This document shows positions 41,652 through 51,170 of a stretch of 64,000 nt of DNA, in pieces. Source of the stretch: Actinorhabdospora filicis (GTDB taxonomy: Bacteria; Actinomycetota; Actinomycetes; Mycobacteriales; Micromonosporaceae); contig NZ_BSTX01000008.1 of NCBI RefSeq assembly GCF_030269765.1, positions 111,432-175,431 on the forward strand. Direction: 5' to 3'. Below the pieces are notes generated by a model. That model saw only the letters and a program-made list of their open reading frames with translations. It was not told where the DNA came from and did no database searches. The translations under genes were made by a program, and so were the position numbers. The first letter of the stretch is position 1; each line of letters opens with the position of its first letter.

Positions 41652-42350
41652 ATGGACACCGTGGCGATGCATATATCCAATGGCATCGTCGGCCCGGGCA
41701 CCTCTGGTGTCTTCGCCGCCATCGCCCTCGCGGCCCTCGCCGTCTGCGTCCTGCGCGGACGCCGCGACCTCGACGACCGGCTCGCCCCCATGGCCGGACT
41801 CGTGGCCGCGTTCATCTTCGCCGTCCAGATGCTCAACTTCTGGGTCCTGCCCGGCGTCAGCGGCCACCTCCTCGGCGGCGCGCTCGCCGCGATGCTCGTC
41901 GGGCCCTGGATCGGCGCGCTCTGCGTGAGCATCGTCCTGATCGTGCAGGCCCTCGTCTTCGCCGACGGCGGCGTGTCCGCCATCGGGCTCAACATCACCA
42001 ACATGGCCGTCATCGGCACGTTCCTGACCTACGGCGTCCTGACGCTGCTGCTCAAGGTCCTGCCCCGCAAGCCCGGCGCGATCGCCGCCACCGCCTTCGT
42101 CGCCGCGATCGTGTCCGTCGTCGGCGGCGCCTCCGGCTTCGTCCTGGAGTACGCCCTCGGCGGCGAGGTCGGCGACATCTCCCTCGGCAAGGCCGCCGGG
42201 CTCATGATCGGCGTCCACGTCCTCATCGGCATCGGCGAGGGCCTCATCACCGCCGCCACCGTCCTCGCCGTCGCCAAGGTCCGCCCCGACCTCGTCTACG
42301 CCCTGCGCGGCCGCGCGCTCGCCCCCGTCGCCCAGGAGAGTGCCGCGTGA
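41652..42350 (+). CDS. cbiM: ECF nickel/cobalt transporter substrate-specific subunit CbiM/NikM
   Basis: 232 residues with about six membrane helices. MHISNGIVGPGTSG near the start is the CbiM/NikM N-terminal loop whose Met1-His2 bind the metal. GVSGHLLGGALAAMLVGPW carries the next conserved His, and SAIGLNITNMAVIGTFLTYG the Asn motif. The ATG at 41652 has GGAAGG 6 bases upstream, but the family demands a free Met-His terminus, which would need the ATG at 41667. First gene of a four-gene overlapping operon. The Nur box points to nickel. Confidence 0.92.
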   Translation: MDTVAMHISNGIVGPGTSGVFAAIALAALAVCVLRGRRDLDDRLAPMAGLVAAFIFAVQMLNFWVLPGVSGHLLGGALAAMLVGPWIGALCVSIVLIVQALVFADGGVSAIGLNITNMAVIGTFLTYGVLTLLLKVLPRKPGAIAATAFVAAIVSVVGGASGFVLEYALGGEVGDISLGKAAGLMIGVHVLIGIGEGLITAATVLAVAKVRPDLVYALRGRALAPVAQESAA

Positions 42351-42700
42351 GCCGTCCCAAGGTCAAACTCTTCGCCTTCATCGCCGGTGGCCTGCTCGTC
42401 GCCGCCGTCCTGGCCGGCGTGGTCAGCAACTTCGCCTACAGCGCCCCCGACGGCCTCGACTCCGTCAGCCGCGAAGGCTGCACCTTCGACGAGAACGACG
42501 AGATCACCGGCGGCGAATGCATGGCCAAGACCGCCCGCGAGCACGAGGTCGGCGGCCCGCTCGCCGACTACGCGATCAAGGGCATCGACAACCCCGTCAT
42601 CGCCACCGGCCTGTCCGGGCTGATCGGCGTGGCCATCACCTTCGCCATCGGCGGCGGCGCCTTCTGGCTCGTCCGGCACCGCAGGCCGAAGGACGCCTGA
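42347..42700 (+). CDS. cbiN: PDGLE-domain (CbiN-like) subunit
   Basis: 117 residues from a GTG overlapping the cbiM stop. Two membrane helices (about 8-26, 85-108) flank an exported loop. The motif SAPDGLDSV, with two Cys in GCTFDENDEITGGEC, identifies the PDGLE domain that replaces CbiN or NikN in many actinobacterial metal transporters. It couples the metal-binding subunit to transport. Confidence 0.9.
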   Translation: MSRPKVKLFAFIAGGLLVAAVLAGVVSNFAYSAPDGLDSVSREGCTFDENDEITGGECMAKTAREHEVGGPLADYAIKGIDNPVIATGLSGLIGVAITFAIGGGAFWLVRHRRPKDA

Positions 42701-42701
42701 C

Positions 42702-43463
42702 ATGGGCGCCGGGCACGCGCACCTGCTGCACCTGCCGCACGACTCCGCCGTCCACCGACTGCCCCCCGAGGTCAAGATCGCAGCCTCGGTGGGCTTCACC
42801 CTGCTCGTCGTGCTCACCCCGCGCGAGGCGATGTGGGCCTTCGGCGTGTACGCCCTCCTGCTGGCCATCGTCGTCGCGGCGGCCCGCGTCCGCCCCGGCT
42901 GGCTGCTGCGCCGCGTCGTCATCGAGCTCCCGTTCGTGCTGATCGCGCTGCTCCTGCCGTTCTTCGGCGGCGGCGAGACCGTCCACTGGCTCGGGCTGAA
43001 CCTCTCGGTCACCGGCCTCTACGGCGCCTGGAACATCGCCGCCAAGGGCACCCTCGGCGTCGTGTCGTCCCTGCTGCTGGCCGCGACGACCCCCGTCAAC
43101 GACCTGCTCACCGGCCTCGACCGGCTGCGCTGCCCCCGCGTCATGACCCAGATCGCCGGATTCATGCTCCGCTACGGCCAGGTCCTCGGCGAGGAAGCCG
43201 CCCGCATGCGCGTCGCCCGCCTCTCCCGCGGCTACGAGCAGCGCTTCCTGTGGCAACTGCGCGCCTGGGCCACCGGCGCCGGGGCCCTCTTCCTGCGCGC
43301 CTTCGAACGCGGCGAACGCGTGTACGTCGCGATGCTCTCCCGCGGCTACGCCGGAGTCATGCCCCGCCTCGGCGGACGCCCCGCCCGCCCCGCCGAATGG
43401 GCCGCCGCCCTGACCCTGCCCGCCGTGACCGGGGCGGTCGCCCTCGCGGCGGCACTGACATGA
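42702..43463 (+). CDS. cbiQ: ECF transporter transmembrane subunit CbiQ (EcfT)
   Basis: 253 residues. HDSAVHRLPPEVKIAASVGF at the N-terminus and the two EcfT coupling helices with Ala-Arg-Gly signatures, MRVARLSRGYEQRF and YVAMLSRGYAGVMP, which contact the ATPase. Four to five membrane helices. ATG begins one base after the previous stop; its own stop overlaps cbiO by 4 bases. Confidence 0.93.
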   Translation: MGAGHAHLLHLPHDSAVHRLPPEVKIAASVGFTLLVVLTPREAMWAFGVYALLLAIVVAAARVRPGWLLRRVVIELPFVLIALLLPFFGGGETVHWLGLNLSVTGLYGAWNIAAKGTLGVVSSLLLAATTPVNDLLTGLDRLRCPRVMTQIAGFMLRYGQVLGEEAARMRVARLSRGYEQRFLWQLRAWATGAGALFLRAFERGERVYVAMLSRGYAGVMPRLGGRPARPAEWAAALTLPAVTGAVALAAALT

Positions 43464-44203
43464 TCGATTCCATGGTGCTCTCCCTGCGCGGCGTCCGCTT
43501 CGCCTACCCCGACGGCCGCCGCGCCCTCCACGGCGTCGACCTCGACGTCCGCCGCGGCGAACGCGTCGCCCTCCTCGGCCCCAACGGCGCCGGGAAGACC
43601 ACCCTCGTCCTGCACCTGAACGGCATCCACGCCGGCGAGGGAACCGTCGAGGTCGACGGACTCCCCGTCACCAAGGCCAACCTCACCGAGATCCGCCGCC
43701 GCGTCGGCATCGTCTTCCAGGACCCCGACGACCAGCTCTTCATGCCCACCGTCGCCGAAGACGTCGCCTTCGGTCCCGCCAACCTCGGCCTCCGCGGCCC
43801 CGAACTCGACGCCCGCGTCGACGAGGCCCTCGCCCAGGTCGGCATGAGCGAACACCGCGACCGCGCCCCCCACCACCTCTCCTTCGGCCAGCGTCGCCGC
43901 GTCGCCGTCGCCACCGTCCTCGCCATGCGCCCCAGCGTCCTCGTGATGGACGAACCCTCGTCCAACCTCGACCCCGCCGCCCGCCGCGAACTCGCCGACA
44001 TCCTCCTCGGCCTCGACGTGACCCTCCTGATGGTCACCCACGACCTGCCCTACGCCCTCCAGCTCTGCGAACGCGCGCTGATCCTGGACGCCGGAAAGAT
44101 CACCGCCGACGGGACCACCCGCGAGATCCTGGCCGACGAGGCGCTACTGGCCCGCCACCGGCTGGAACTGCCGTACGGGTTCACGGTGCCGACGGGGGCT
44201 TGA
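43460..44203 (+). CDS. cbiO: ECF transporter ATP-binding subunit CbiO
   Basis: 247 residues. Walker A GPNGAGKTT at 40-48, Q-loop VFQDPDDQLF, signature LSFGQRRR (the SFGQ variant typical of CbiO), Walker B VLVMDEPSSNLD and switch His in VTHD. Energises nickel/cobalt uptake with CbiQ. A single ATPase, as normal for Group I ECF systems. Last gene of the operon; nothing resembling a terminator directly follows. Confidence 0.95.
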   Translation: MIDSMVLSLRGVRFAYPDGRRALHGVDLDVRRGERVALLGPNGAGKTTLVLHLNGIHAGEGTVEVDGLPVTKANLTEIRRRVGIVFQDPDDQLFMPTVAEDVAFGPANLGLRGPELDARVDEALAQVGMSEHRDRAPHHLSFGQRRRVAVATVLAMRPSVLVMDEPSSNLDPAARRELADILLGLDVTLLMVTHDLPYALQLCERALILDAGKITADGTTREILADEALLARHRLELPYGFTVPTGA

Positions 44204-45221
44204 GGGGCGGGGCCGCCGGGTGACGTGAGGCCGTAGGGAGCATGCCCGGCCGCCGACCGGGCATGGACGCACCACGCACACCGGCCGGGGAGACGGGCCA
44301 CGGCGGCTCGGCGGAGCATCACGTACGCCACGCCACGCCACGCCACGCCACGCCCGAGCCGCGTCGCCTTCGGCTCGCGGGCAGCGTGGCCGGCTGGCGG
44401 GTTCGATCCGGCCCACCAGCCACCAGCCACCAGCGGCACTGGCCGTGCCACGGGCCCGCCGCGACCGGCAACCGCACACCGCGCCATGGCCGTGCCACCA
44501 AAGGCAATCCGGCGTGGCATCGCTCCCGGGGACTCGACCCGCTGCACCCCACCCCGCCTCACTCCGCCCCGCCTCGCCCTGCCTCGCCCCGCCTCGCCCT
44601 GCCTTGCCTCGCCGCGCCCCGCCGTGGCGTGGCGCGCCGAGCCGGACATCGCCGACCGATGGGCGAATGCCCTCGCCACACACCTCGGCACCGTGGCGGC
44701 ATGACCCACCACCATCTCCACCGGTCGATCCCGGTAGACCGGGCGGTCTGGCGTTCGCGCCGGTCGAAGTGGTGCTCGCCGATGTGGTTCGCGGGCGAGG
44801 CGGGTGCCCCGGCGGCCACCGGGTATCGCCGCCGCCCTCGGCCCGCCGTGATCGAGGTGCTGCACACGCCGCGCGCGGAAATCGCGGGAGGCGCATGAGC
44901 TCGGCCGAGGTCCGAGCCTCGGGCCGGGGTCCGTGGTCGGGTGATCGCCGGGCGCATGTCGCGGTACTCGGGCGCCGAGCCAGATCGCCCAGCCGGGTCG
45001 CCGCATCCGCTCGCCGTGCAGGTCGCCGTTGCGGGGTGCGTGCGGATCATGCCGGGCCGAAGTCCCCGGGCGGCTTCACCGCCCCGCCACACCGTGGCCC
45101 GGTGGGCGGCGGGGTGCCGTGCCGCCCGTCTGTCGCCACCACCTTCCACCCGCCGGTCTCCTCACCGGGCCGTGGCCGGGTGGCGGCCGTTCACCGGCGC
45201 GTTCGCTCGCCCCGCGCGTTC
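44204..45221. repeat. Gene-poor stretch with pentamer repeats
   Basis: About 1 kb with no gene I can support. From 44326 to 44354 there are five copies of CGCCA, and from about 44560 to 44634 a degenerate CGCCT/CGCCC array, both on the plus strand. A 65-codon frame at 44701-44898 (MTHHHLHRSIPVDRAVW) has no ribosome-binding site and is probably spurious. Confidence 0.55.
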
Positions 45222-47762
45222 TCACCATCTCACCCCCACCTCCTGCACCTCCGGTGCCGTCGTTCCGCTCCAGCGGAGGCGGATCGCGTTGGTCCGCACG
45301 TTCTCCACCCGCAGCTCGGTGTAGTCGTCGAAGTGGCCGATGGAGGTCCAGGTGTCGCCGGTGCGGATCTCGGCGGTGCCGGTGCCGTGGCCGACGAAGG
45401 TCACCCGGGAGAGCGGGCCGGTGCGGGAGGCGGTGAGGGTGAGGGTCTGGCCTTCGCCGTCGCCGCTGCCCCGGTAGGTGGTGTCGAGGGAGCCGTCGGC
45501 GGCGGCGCGCAGGTCGCCGGAGGGGCCGCCGGTGACGGTGTAGGTGACGCGGTCGAGGTCGGTGACGGCGAACTCGCGGACGACCACCCATTCGGCCGTG
45601 TTGTCGGCGGTGGCGCGGTAGCGGATGTAGCGGGCCTCCGCTTCGCCGGCGTCGGCGCGGACCTCGGCCTCGTCGGAGGCGGTGAGGCGGGTCCAGGACG
45701 TGCCGTCGCGGCTGCGTTCCAGGACGCCTTCGTGGACGAAGTCGCCGGGCCGGTCGTCCTTGCCCATCAGGAGCGCGATCCGGCCGACGCGGTGGACGCC
45801 GCCGAGGTCGACGGTGAGGGCGTCGCCGGTGCGGGCTGCGCGGCGGCTCCAGTAGTAGGTGCCGGTGTCGCCGTCGAGCATGCGGGCGGGGCCGTTGTCG
45901 CCGTAGACGTCCATGGTGGAGCGGGCCGAGGCGGGCGGCATGATGCCCAGGCGGCGGTCGAGGTCGGTGAAGGCCTCGGCGATGAACACGTCGAGGACGC
46001 CGTCGCCCACGCGTGGCGCGACGCCCGAGTGGGGCCTGCGGACATCGCGGACGGCGCGGGCGGCGGTCATGGCGTCCACCGCGCGGCGGCGGTCGGACAG
46101 TGCCTGCGGGCCCTTGTCGTCGAGGACGTCGAGGGCGGCCAGCAGGGCCTTCGCCCACAGGTCGGTGGCGTCGAGCCAGGCGCGGGCCTCGGCGGCGAAG
46201 GCGGGGGAGACGCCGGCGCGAATGCCGGTGGGGGCCGCGGCGAGGCGGGAGGCGTAGGAGCGCAGTTCGGCGCCACCGGCGGCGATCGCGGCCTTCAGTC
46301 GCGGTGACTGCTCGCGGTGGAGGGTGCCGTCGTAGGTGTTCACGTCGGCGAAGAGCTTGAGCGGGCCGAGCGGGCCGGACTCGGCCAGCGCGGCCGTCCA
46401 GGCCTCGCCGGGGTCGTAGGCGGCGTCGTTCCAGGCGAAGGCGGCGGCACCGAAGACGCCGGGGCGGCTGACGGTGGGCTGGTTGGCGGGATTGGACACC
46501 AGCCCGGAGAGCGGGCCGGACAGGCCGCGCTCGCGGCCGGTGTAGTCGCCGAGCGGGAGGCGCCCGGCGATGTAGTCGTTGACGGGGTAGTTGTCCCAGA
46601 GCATGAGGTCGTGGCCGACGTCGGCGCGGGCGCGGCGGGCCTGGTCGACGGTGACGGTGCCGGGGATGACGGCGGTGCCGGTCCAGTGCACGATCACCGA
46701 CGCGTCGAGCCGGTCGCGCAGGGCGGCGCGGTACGGGGTGTCGCCGAGGCCCCAGTACTCGGTCGGCACGAACCCGGGCGCCGGGAGCCCCTTGCCGCGC
46801 GCCCAGGACGCCACCCGGTTCAGCAGGTCCGCCTGGGCCTTGCCCGCGCCCGCCCCGCCGGAGCCGTAGGCGGCGGCGTCGCCATCGCAGTGCCAGTCGC
46901 CGGCCCGGATGTCGTCGAAGGCGAGGGTGAACTTCCGGACGCCGCGCGCCCGCAGCGCCTCGAACTTGCCGAGGACCGCGTCGGCGTCCCGGGTGTCGCC
47001 GAAGCAGATCGACAGGCCGGGGGACAGCGCGAAGTCCATGGTCACGTGCCCGGCGCGGGCGCGGGCGGCCAGCTCGCCGAAGCGGTCCAGTTCGGCCGCC
47101 GGATAGGCCTCGCGCCAGCGGGCCCGGTGGTACGGGTCGTTCTTGGGCGCGTAGATGTAGGTGTTCATCTTGTGCGCGGCCAGATAGTCCAGATGCGACA
47201 GTCGCTCGGCGTGCGACCAGGCGTCGCCGTAGAAGCCCTCAACGGTGCCGCGCACCGCCATGCCCGGCCAGTCGCGGACGGCGACGCCGGGCAGCCCGCC
47301 GTCGGGCCCGATGAGCTGCCGGAGCGTCTGCGCGGCGTAGAACTGGCCCGGACCATCGCCGCCGATGGCGATGTGGCCGCGCTTCCCCGAAGCGGCCACG
47401 GTCAGCGCGTAGCCCTCGGGCGGCAGCCCGGAGGGATCGGCGTCCACGGGTGGATCACCGGCGAACCACACCACCACGCCGGTGCCCGGATCCTCGCCGG
47501 ACTCGCGGATGTCGCCCACCCCGGCCGCGCGCAGGGCGTCCCGGACGGCCCGCACCGCGGCGGCGTCGGTGGTGGCGCCGGTGACCAGTCCGACGCGGTC
47601 GCCGAGCCGGAAGCCGTCGCCTTCGGCGGAGTACTCGCGCGGCTTCGGCCAAACCTGTGGGCGGCCCTCGGCGTGCGCGGGCCGGGGCGCCGCCACGGCG
47701 GATGTGAGAGCCAGCGCGGCGGCGAGAGTGAGAGTGGAAAGGACGGTGTGAGCAGGACGCAT
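45222..47762 (-). CDS. Secreted GH84 beta-N-acetylglucosaminidase
   Basis: 846 residues. Signal peptide (about 1-31, PAHA-E), a GH20b-like N-terminal domain, then the GH84 barrel: RGTVEGFYG at 171-179 and the catalytic pair Asp283-Asp284 in FTLAFDDI. A helical domain follows, and the last 260 residues hold two F5/8-type (CBM32-like) sandwiches. It removes terminal GlcNAc from glycans or hyaluronan-like polymers outside the cell. Full-length; start MRPAHTVLS. Confidence 0.93.
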   Translation of the reverse strand: MRPAHTVLSTLTLAAALALTSAVAAPRPAHAEGRPQVWPKPREYSAEGDGFRLGDRVGLVTGATTDAAAVRAVRDALRAAGVGDIRESGEDPGTGVVVWFAGDPPVDADPSGLPPEGYALTVAASGKRGHIAIGGDGPGQFYAAQTLRQLIGPDGGLPGVAVRDWPGMAVRGTVEGFYGDAWSHAERLSHLDYLAAHKMNTYIYAPKNDPYHRARWREAYPAAELDRFGELAARARAGHVTMDFALSPGLSICFGDTRDADAVLGKFEALRARGVRKFTLAFDDIRAGDWHCDGDAAAYGSGGAGAGKAQADLLNRVASWARGKGLPAPGFVPTEYWGLGDTPYRAALRDRLDASVIVHWTGTAVIPGTVTVDQARRARADVGHDLMLWDNYPVNDYIAGRLPLGDYTGRERGLSGPLSGLVSNPANQPTVSRPGVFGAAAFAWNDAAYDPGEAWTAALAESGPLGPLKLFADVNTYDGTLHREQSPRLKAAIAAGGAELRSYASRLAAAPTGIRAGVSPAFAAEARAWLDATDLWAKALLAALDVLDDKGPQALSDRRRAVDAMTAARAVRDVRRPHSGVAPRVGDGVLDVFIAEAFTDLDRRLGIMPPASARSTMDVYGDNGPARMLDGDTGTYYWSRRAARTGDALTVDLGGVHRVGRIALLMGKDDRPGDFVHEGVLERSRDGTSWTRLTASDEAEVRADAGEAEARYIRYRATADNTAEWVVVREFAVTDLDRVTYTVTGGPSGDLRAAADGSLDTTYRGSGDGEGQTLTLTASRTGPLSRVTFVGHGTGTAEIRTGDTWTSIGHFDDYTELRVENVRTNAIRLRWSGTTAPEVQEVGVRW

Positions 47763-47949
47763 GAAGCCTCCCCCGAGAGGCGGACGCGCTCGTGTCCGGA
47801 CAGCCGTGGCAACGGACTGTGGCTCGTGAACCGTGTGGACGGTCCATCAGGGACGATCGCGACCTGACCGATAGCCGAGGATGGCATAGGGGGCGAAATC
47901 TGTCAAATAGGACATGCAGTAGTATGGCCGGTTCGCGCTAGCCTCACGC

Positions 47950-48249
47950 ATGAGCTCTGAACAGCACGGGATCGCCGACGCGATCGCCGCCCTGCGCGCC
48001 GACCTGACCGAGGCCCGCCGCCGCGCGGCGGCGGGGGCCAAGGCGGCCGGGGAGAACCGGATCCGCCTCGAAATCAAGGAAGCCGAGGCCGAGATCGGCC
48101 TGGAGGCGCGGGAAGAGGACGGGAAGGTCCGCTTCGTGGTCGCGCAGGGCGGGGCGGAGGCGACGCACCGGGTGCGGATCGTCTTCGGCGTGAAGGGACG
48201 CGGGGGGAGCCTCGTGGAGGTCTCCGACGAGGAGGACGAGGACTTCTAG
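47950..48249 (+). CDS. Trypco2-domain protein (orphan)
   Basis: 99 residues, ATG start. HGIADAIAALRADLTEARRR, then RIRLEIKEAEAEIGLEARE and a final beta hairpin with THRVRIVFGVKG: this is the trypsin-co-occurring domain 2 pattern. In other actinobacteria trypco2 sits beside trypsin-like proteases or NTPase-based conflict systems, as an adaptor. None is adjacent here: upstream is the divergent GH84 gene, and downstream the convergent excalibur gene (4-base overlap). Role inferred from the family only. Confidence 0.72.
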   Translation: MSSEQHGIADAIAALRADLTEARRRAAAGAKAAGENRIRLEIKEAEAEIGLEAREEDGKVRFVVAQGGAEATHRVRIVFGVKGRGGSLVEVSDEEDEDF

Positions 48250-48725
48250 GTCTCGCAGACCAGGCCGTCCTTGTCGCGGTCGATGTACCAGTCGTACTCG
48301 GGGTCGACGCCCTTGCGGTAGGGGCCGTAACCGTGCGCGTTGGCCTCCTTGCAGGTCTTGTAACGGGGGTCGTTCTTCGCCGCGGGCGGCGGGTCGTCGT
48401 GCCCCTTGTCGCCGGAGTCCTTCCCGTCATCGCCGTCGCGGTCGTCGCCGTCGTCGGCCGGCGGCTTCGAGGACTTCGACGGCGACGGGCTCGCCGACGG
48501 GCTGGGCGATGGGCTCGGGCTCGACAGCCTGGACGAGGGCGTGCGGGACGGCGTGGGCGTGGCGTGCGCCTGGTCGGCGGCGGGCTTCGACGGCTTGTCC
48601 GGCGTGAGTCCGAGCAGGTTCAGGCAACCGCCGCAGATCACCAGCGCGATGATCGCGCCGATGATGCCGATGACCGTCGTCTGCTTGCGGGTGAGGGGGC
48701 GTGGGCGTGGGGGCTGGTTCACCAT
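48246..48725 (-). CDS. Excalibur calcium-binding domain protein, membrane-anchored
   Basis: 159 residues. A cytoplasmic start MVNQPPRPRPLTRKQ, one helix (about 17-38), a long Ser/Pro/Lys and Asp/Gly linker, and a C-terminal excalibur domain: YKTCKEANAHGYGPYRKGVD, then YDWYIDRDKDGLVCET. DxDxDG with the two Cys is the calcium-binding excalibur signature. Probably a surface protein. Convergent overlap of 4 bases with the trypco2 gene. Confidence 0.9.
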   Translation of the reverse strand: MVNQPPRPRPLTRKQTTVIGIIGAIIALVICGGCLNLLGLTPDKPSKPAADQAHATPTPSRTPSSRLSSPSPSPSPSASPSPSKSSKPPADDGDDRDGDDGKDSGDKGHDDPPPAAKNDPRYKTCKEANAHGYGPYRKGVDPEYDWYIDRDKDGLVCET

Positions 48726-48814
48726 GGGGGCCTTCTTCTCCGGGCACGGGAGAATCGACGTTAACCCTGCTCAGACGGCGCATCATGGATTGATCGGACA
48801 CATTGTCGCGCCGA

Positions 48815-49867
48815 TCAGTGCATCTGCCCCTTGCGCCTGGCCCGCACCAGCGCCCCCACCGCCAGGCCCGTGCCCAGCCCCAGCCCGGCCACGATCAGCA
48901 CCCGGTCCACGTCCCCTGACCACGGCGTGGGCGTCACCGCGTAGGCGAACGAGGGGATCCGCGACAGCCCGGCGAACATCCCCAGGCACACGCCCGCCAC
49001 GCCCAGCGCGAGGTCCGCGGCGGGTTTGCGGGCGAAGGCGTAGGCCGCCGCCGCGACGCTCACCGCGCCGCCGAAGAGGGGCCACAGCTCGGCGGTGAAC
49101 AGGATCTTGAACCAGCCGGTCTGGAGGTCCTGCGAGGTGATCGCGCGCCCGATCGCGTCGGCGACCGCCGCCGCGCCGGCCACGGCGGCCGCGCTCGCCA
49201 GGCTCAGGCGCGCCACGCGGTCCGGGATGCGGGTGGACACGCCGACGAACACCACGGCCGCTCCGGCCAGCATCGTCAGCGCCGCCCAGGTGCCCGCCGA
49301 CGGGGGAGCGACCCAGTCCAGGGTGCCGGTGAGCTGGTAGGGCGTGACGCCGACGCGCAGGGGGATCGTCCAGTCGAGGATGCGCTGGTCTGTTGTGGCG
49401 CCCGCGACTTGGGCGGGCGGTGCCTCGTTCATCCAGTGGGCGCGGTGATCGAACCAGCGGACGCGCGGCTCGTCGGTCGCCTTCTGCCAGTAGGGCGCCT
49501 GCGAGGGGGCCGCGTAGGCGGGGACGGCGGTCGCCCCGGTCGCGGTCTCGTTCAGGTAGGCCGCGGGGGAGAACACGTTCACGAACACGCCGTCGGGCGA
49601 GATCAGCAGGTAGGGCTCGCCGGAGTAGCCGAGGACCTCCACCGGCAGGTCGCCGGTGTTGGTCAGCTCCAGGCGGCTGGCGGCCTCCACGGGCCGCACC
49701 TCCAGGCCCGGCAGGCCGGGGACGCTCGTCACGCTCACCCGGTAGTCGGAGTTCTCCAGCCCGGCGGTGCCGTGCGCGACGGCGATACCGGGTGTAACCA
49801 GGAGGATAAGGACGGCGAAGAGCCCGGCGAGGGCGGCGGATCGTCCGCTGCGCCGCGCCGGGCTCAC
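48815..49867 (-). CDS. Membrane protein of the copper/redox cluster
   Basis: 350 residues with a signal-like helix ending AVAHG, an extracytoplasmic beta domain (about 35-165; EYLLISPDGVFVNVFSPAAY-like) and five to six helices in the second half. The mature N-terminus begins with Ala-His-Gly, a copper-ligand-like arrangement shared with CopC and YcnI nearby. First of three adjacent minus-strand genes (membrane protein, DsbA-like, MauE) beside a SigC-like sigma gene. Function not established. Confidence 0.72.
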   Translation of the reverse strand: MSPARRSGRSAALAGLFAVLILLVTPGIAVAHGTAGLENSDYRVSVTSVPGLPGLEVRPVEAASRLELTNTGDLPVEVLGYSGEPYLLISPDGVFVNVFSPAAYLNETATGATAVPAYAAPSQAPYWQKATDEPRVRWFDHRAHWMNEAPPAQVAGATTDQRILDWTIPLRVGVTPYQLTGTLDWVAPPSAGTWAALTMLAGAAVVFVGVSTRIPDRVARLSLASAAAVAGAAAVADAIGRAITSQDLQTGWFKILFTAELWPLFGGAVSVAAAAYAFARKPAADLALGVAGVCLGMFAGLSRIPSFAYAVTPTPWSGDVDRVLIVAGLGLGTGLAVGALVRARRKGQMH

Positions 49868-49878
49868 ATTCGCCGTCC

Positions 49879-50601
49879 TCAGGTCGCGCTGGGGCTCGGG
49901 TTCGCGGCCAGGGCCGCGTCGAGGGTCGTGCCGAAGTCCTTCAGCTCCACGACCTTACCGTTGATCTTGGTCCACGGCGTGCCGCTGAGACCGTCCTCGG
50001 AGGCCACCTCGGTCGCCTTGTCGATCCAGCCCGCGTAGGTCTGGTCGGTCACGCACGTGCTGAACGTGTCGCCCAGGCCCATCGTGCGGCCGATCCCGGC
50101 GAGCTGCTCGTTGGTCATGCCCGCGGTGTTCTCCGCGGGTTGCTGTTTGAACAGCGCGGCGGCGTACTCGGGGAACTTCGCGTCGTCGGCCGCGCAGACC
50201 GACGCCGCCCCCGAGCGCGTGGAGTAGTCGGTGCCCTGCGACATGCGGTTCAGGATGGCCACCGGGTGGGTCACCAGGGTGATCCGGCCCTCCTTGACGC
50301 CCTGGTCGAGCTGCGGCCCGTAGGTCTCCTCGAACTTGTTGCACACCGGGCACATGAAGTCCAGGTACACGTCCACCTTGATGGGACCGGTGCCGCGCGC
50401 GAATCCGTAGTTCTCGGTCTGCGCCTTGGGCTGCACCACCTCGGCGGAACTGTTGTTCTTGACGATCCCCCAGGTGATGATGCCGCCGATCACGACCAGC
50501 GCCGCCACCACCGAGACGACGATCGTCACGCGCTTGCGGCGGGCCTCCGCCTCTCGCTGCGCCTTGACGACGGCCGAGGCCTTCCTCTGTGCCTTACCCA
50601 T
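49879..50601 (-). CDS. DsbA-like thioredoxin-domain protein
   Basis: 240 residues. Basic cytoplasmic N-terminus, one membrane helix (about 25-47) and an extracytoplasmic thioredoxin domain with Cys84-Pro-Val-Cys87 (MCPVCNKF), the DsbA-type CPxC. The helical insert (QPAENTAGMTNEQLAGIG) and cis-Pro segment SGTPWTKING fit DsbA/thioredoxin-4 proteins. It oxidises or shuffles disulfides in exported proteins. Next to the MauE gene (30 bp apart), which supplies redox equivalents in other systems. Confidence 0.92.
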   Translation of the reverse strand: MGKAQRKASAVVKAQREAEARRKRVTIVVSVVAALVVIGGIITWGIVKNNSSAEVVQPKAQTENYGFARGTGPIKVDVYLDFMCPVCNKFEETYGPQLDQGVKEGRITLVTHPVAILNRMSQGTDYSTRSGAASVCAADDAKFPEYAAALFKQQPAENTAGMTNEQLAGIGRTMGLGDTFSTCVTDQTYAGWIDKATEVASEDGLSGTPWTKINGKVVELKDFGTTLDAALAANPSPSAT

Positions 50602-50631
50602 CGGTACCTTCCTGTCGCGTACACGCCACGG

Positions 50632-51108
50632 TCACTCGCCGCGGATCCAACGGTCGACGGAAAGGGGTGTACGCGGCCAGAGCACCAGTATCGCCGACGC
50701 GATCAGGAGCCCGACATCGCGGAGGAGGTCCCAGAAGTAGTTCGGGGACTGCCCCGCGGTCAGTTCACCACCGTTCCCGAAGCATCCGCAGTCGATGCTC
50801 ATCCCACGGGCCCACGCCGAGGAGATGCCGATGATGAAGGCGATCTGGAGGAGGCCCGACACGGCCGCCGCGTACCGCGTGAGCAGGCCCGCCAGCAGGA
50901 AGAGGCCCACGGCCATCTCCACGAACGGGAGCGTGTAGCCCACCGCCGACGCCATGCCCGTGGGCAGCAGCTTGTACGCCTGCACCGCGCGCACCGAATC
51001 GCCCAGCTCCGGCAGCTTCAGCGCCGCCGCCACGATCCACACCCCCGCCAGAACGAGCCGGCAGGCGACGCCCAGCCAGGGCAGCCAACGGTTCTCGGTC
51101 TTCGTCAT
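50632..51108 (-). CDS. MauE/DoxX-family redox membrane protein
   Basis: 158 residues from the third-codon ATG. Four helices with the MauE/VKOR-like segment RGMSIDCGCFGNGG, where the CxC pair is a redox site. It is the standard membrane partner of DsbA- or methylamine-dehydrogenase-type systems. Directly upstream of the dsbA-like gene on the same strand. Stop lies 31 bases before the next gene. Confidence 0.9.
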   Translation of the reverse strand: MTKTENRWLPWLGVACRLVLAGVWIVAAALKLPELGDSVRAVQAYKLLPTGMASAVGYTLPFVEMAVGLFLLAGLLTRYAAAVSGLLQIAFIIGISSAWARGMSIDCGCFGNGGELTAGQSPNYFWDLLRDVGLLIASAILVLWPRTPLSVDRWIRGE

Positions 51109-51170
51109 CACCACTTAGTCGCTTCCTCGCGCGTCGAAGTTCCCTCGACACGGACGCGGCGGTGGGCGGC

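Noticed and set aside
44701..44898. 65-codon frame MTHHHLHRSIPVDRAVW
   Set aside because: No ribosome site and equal frames on the other strand; lacks family resemblance.
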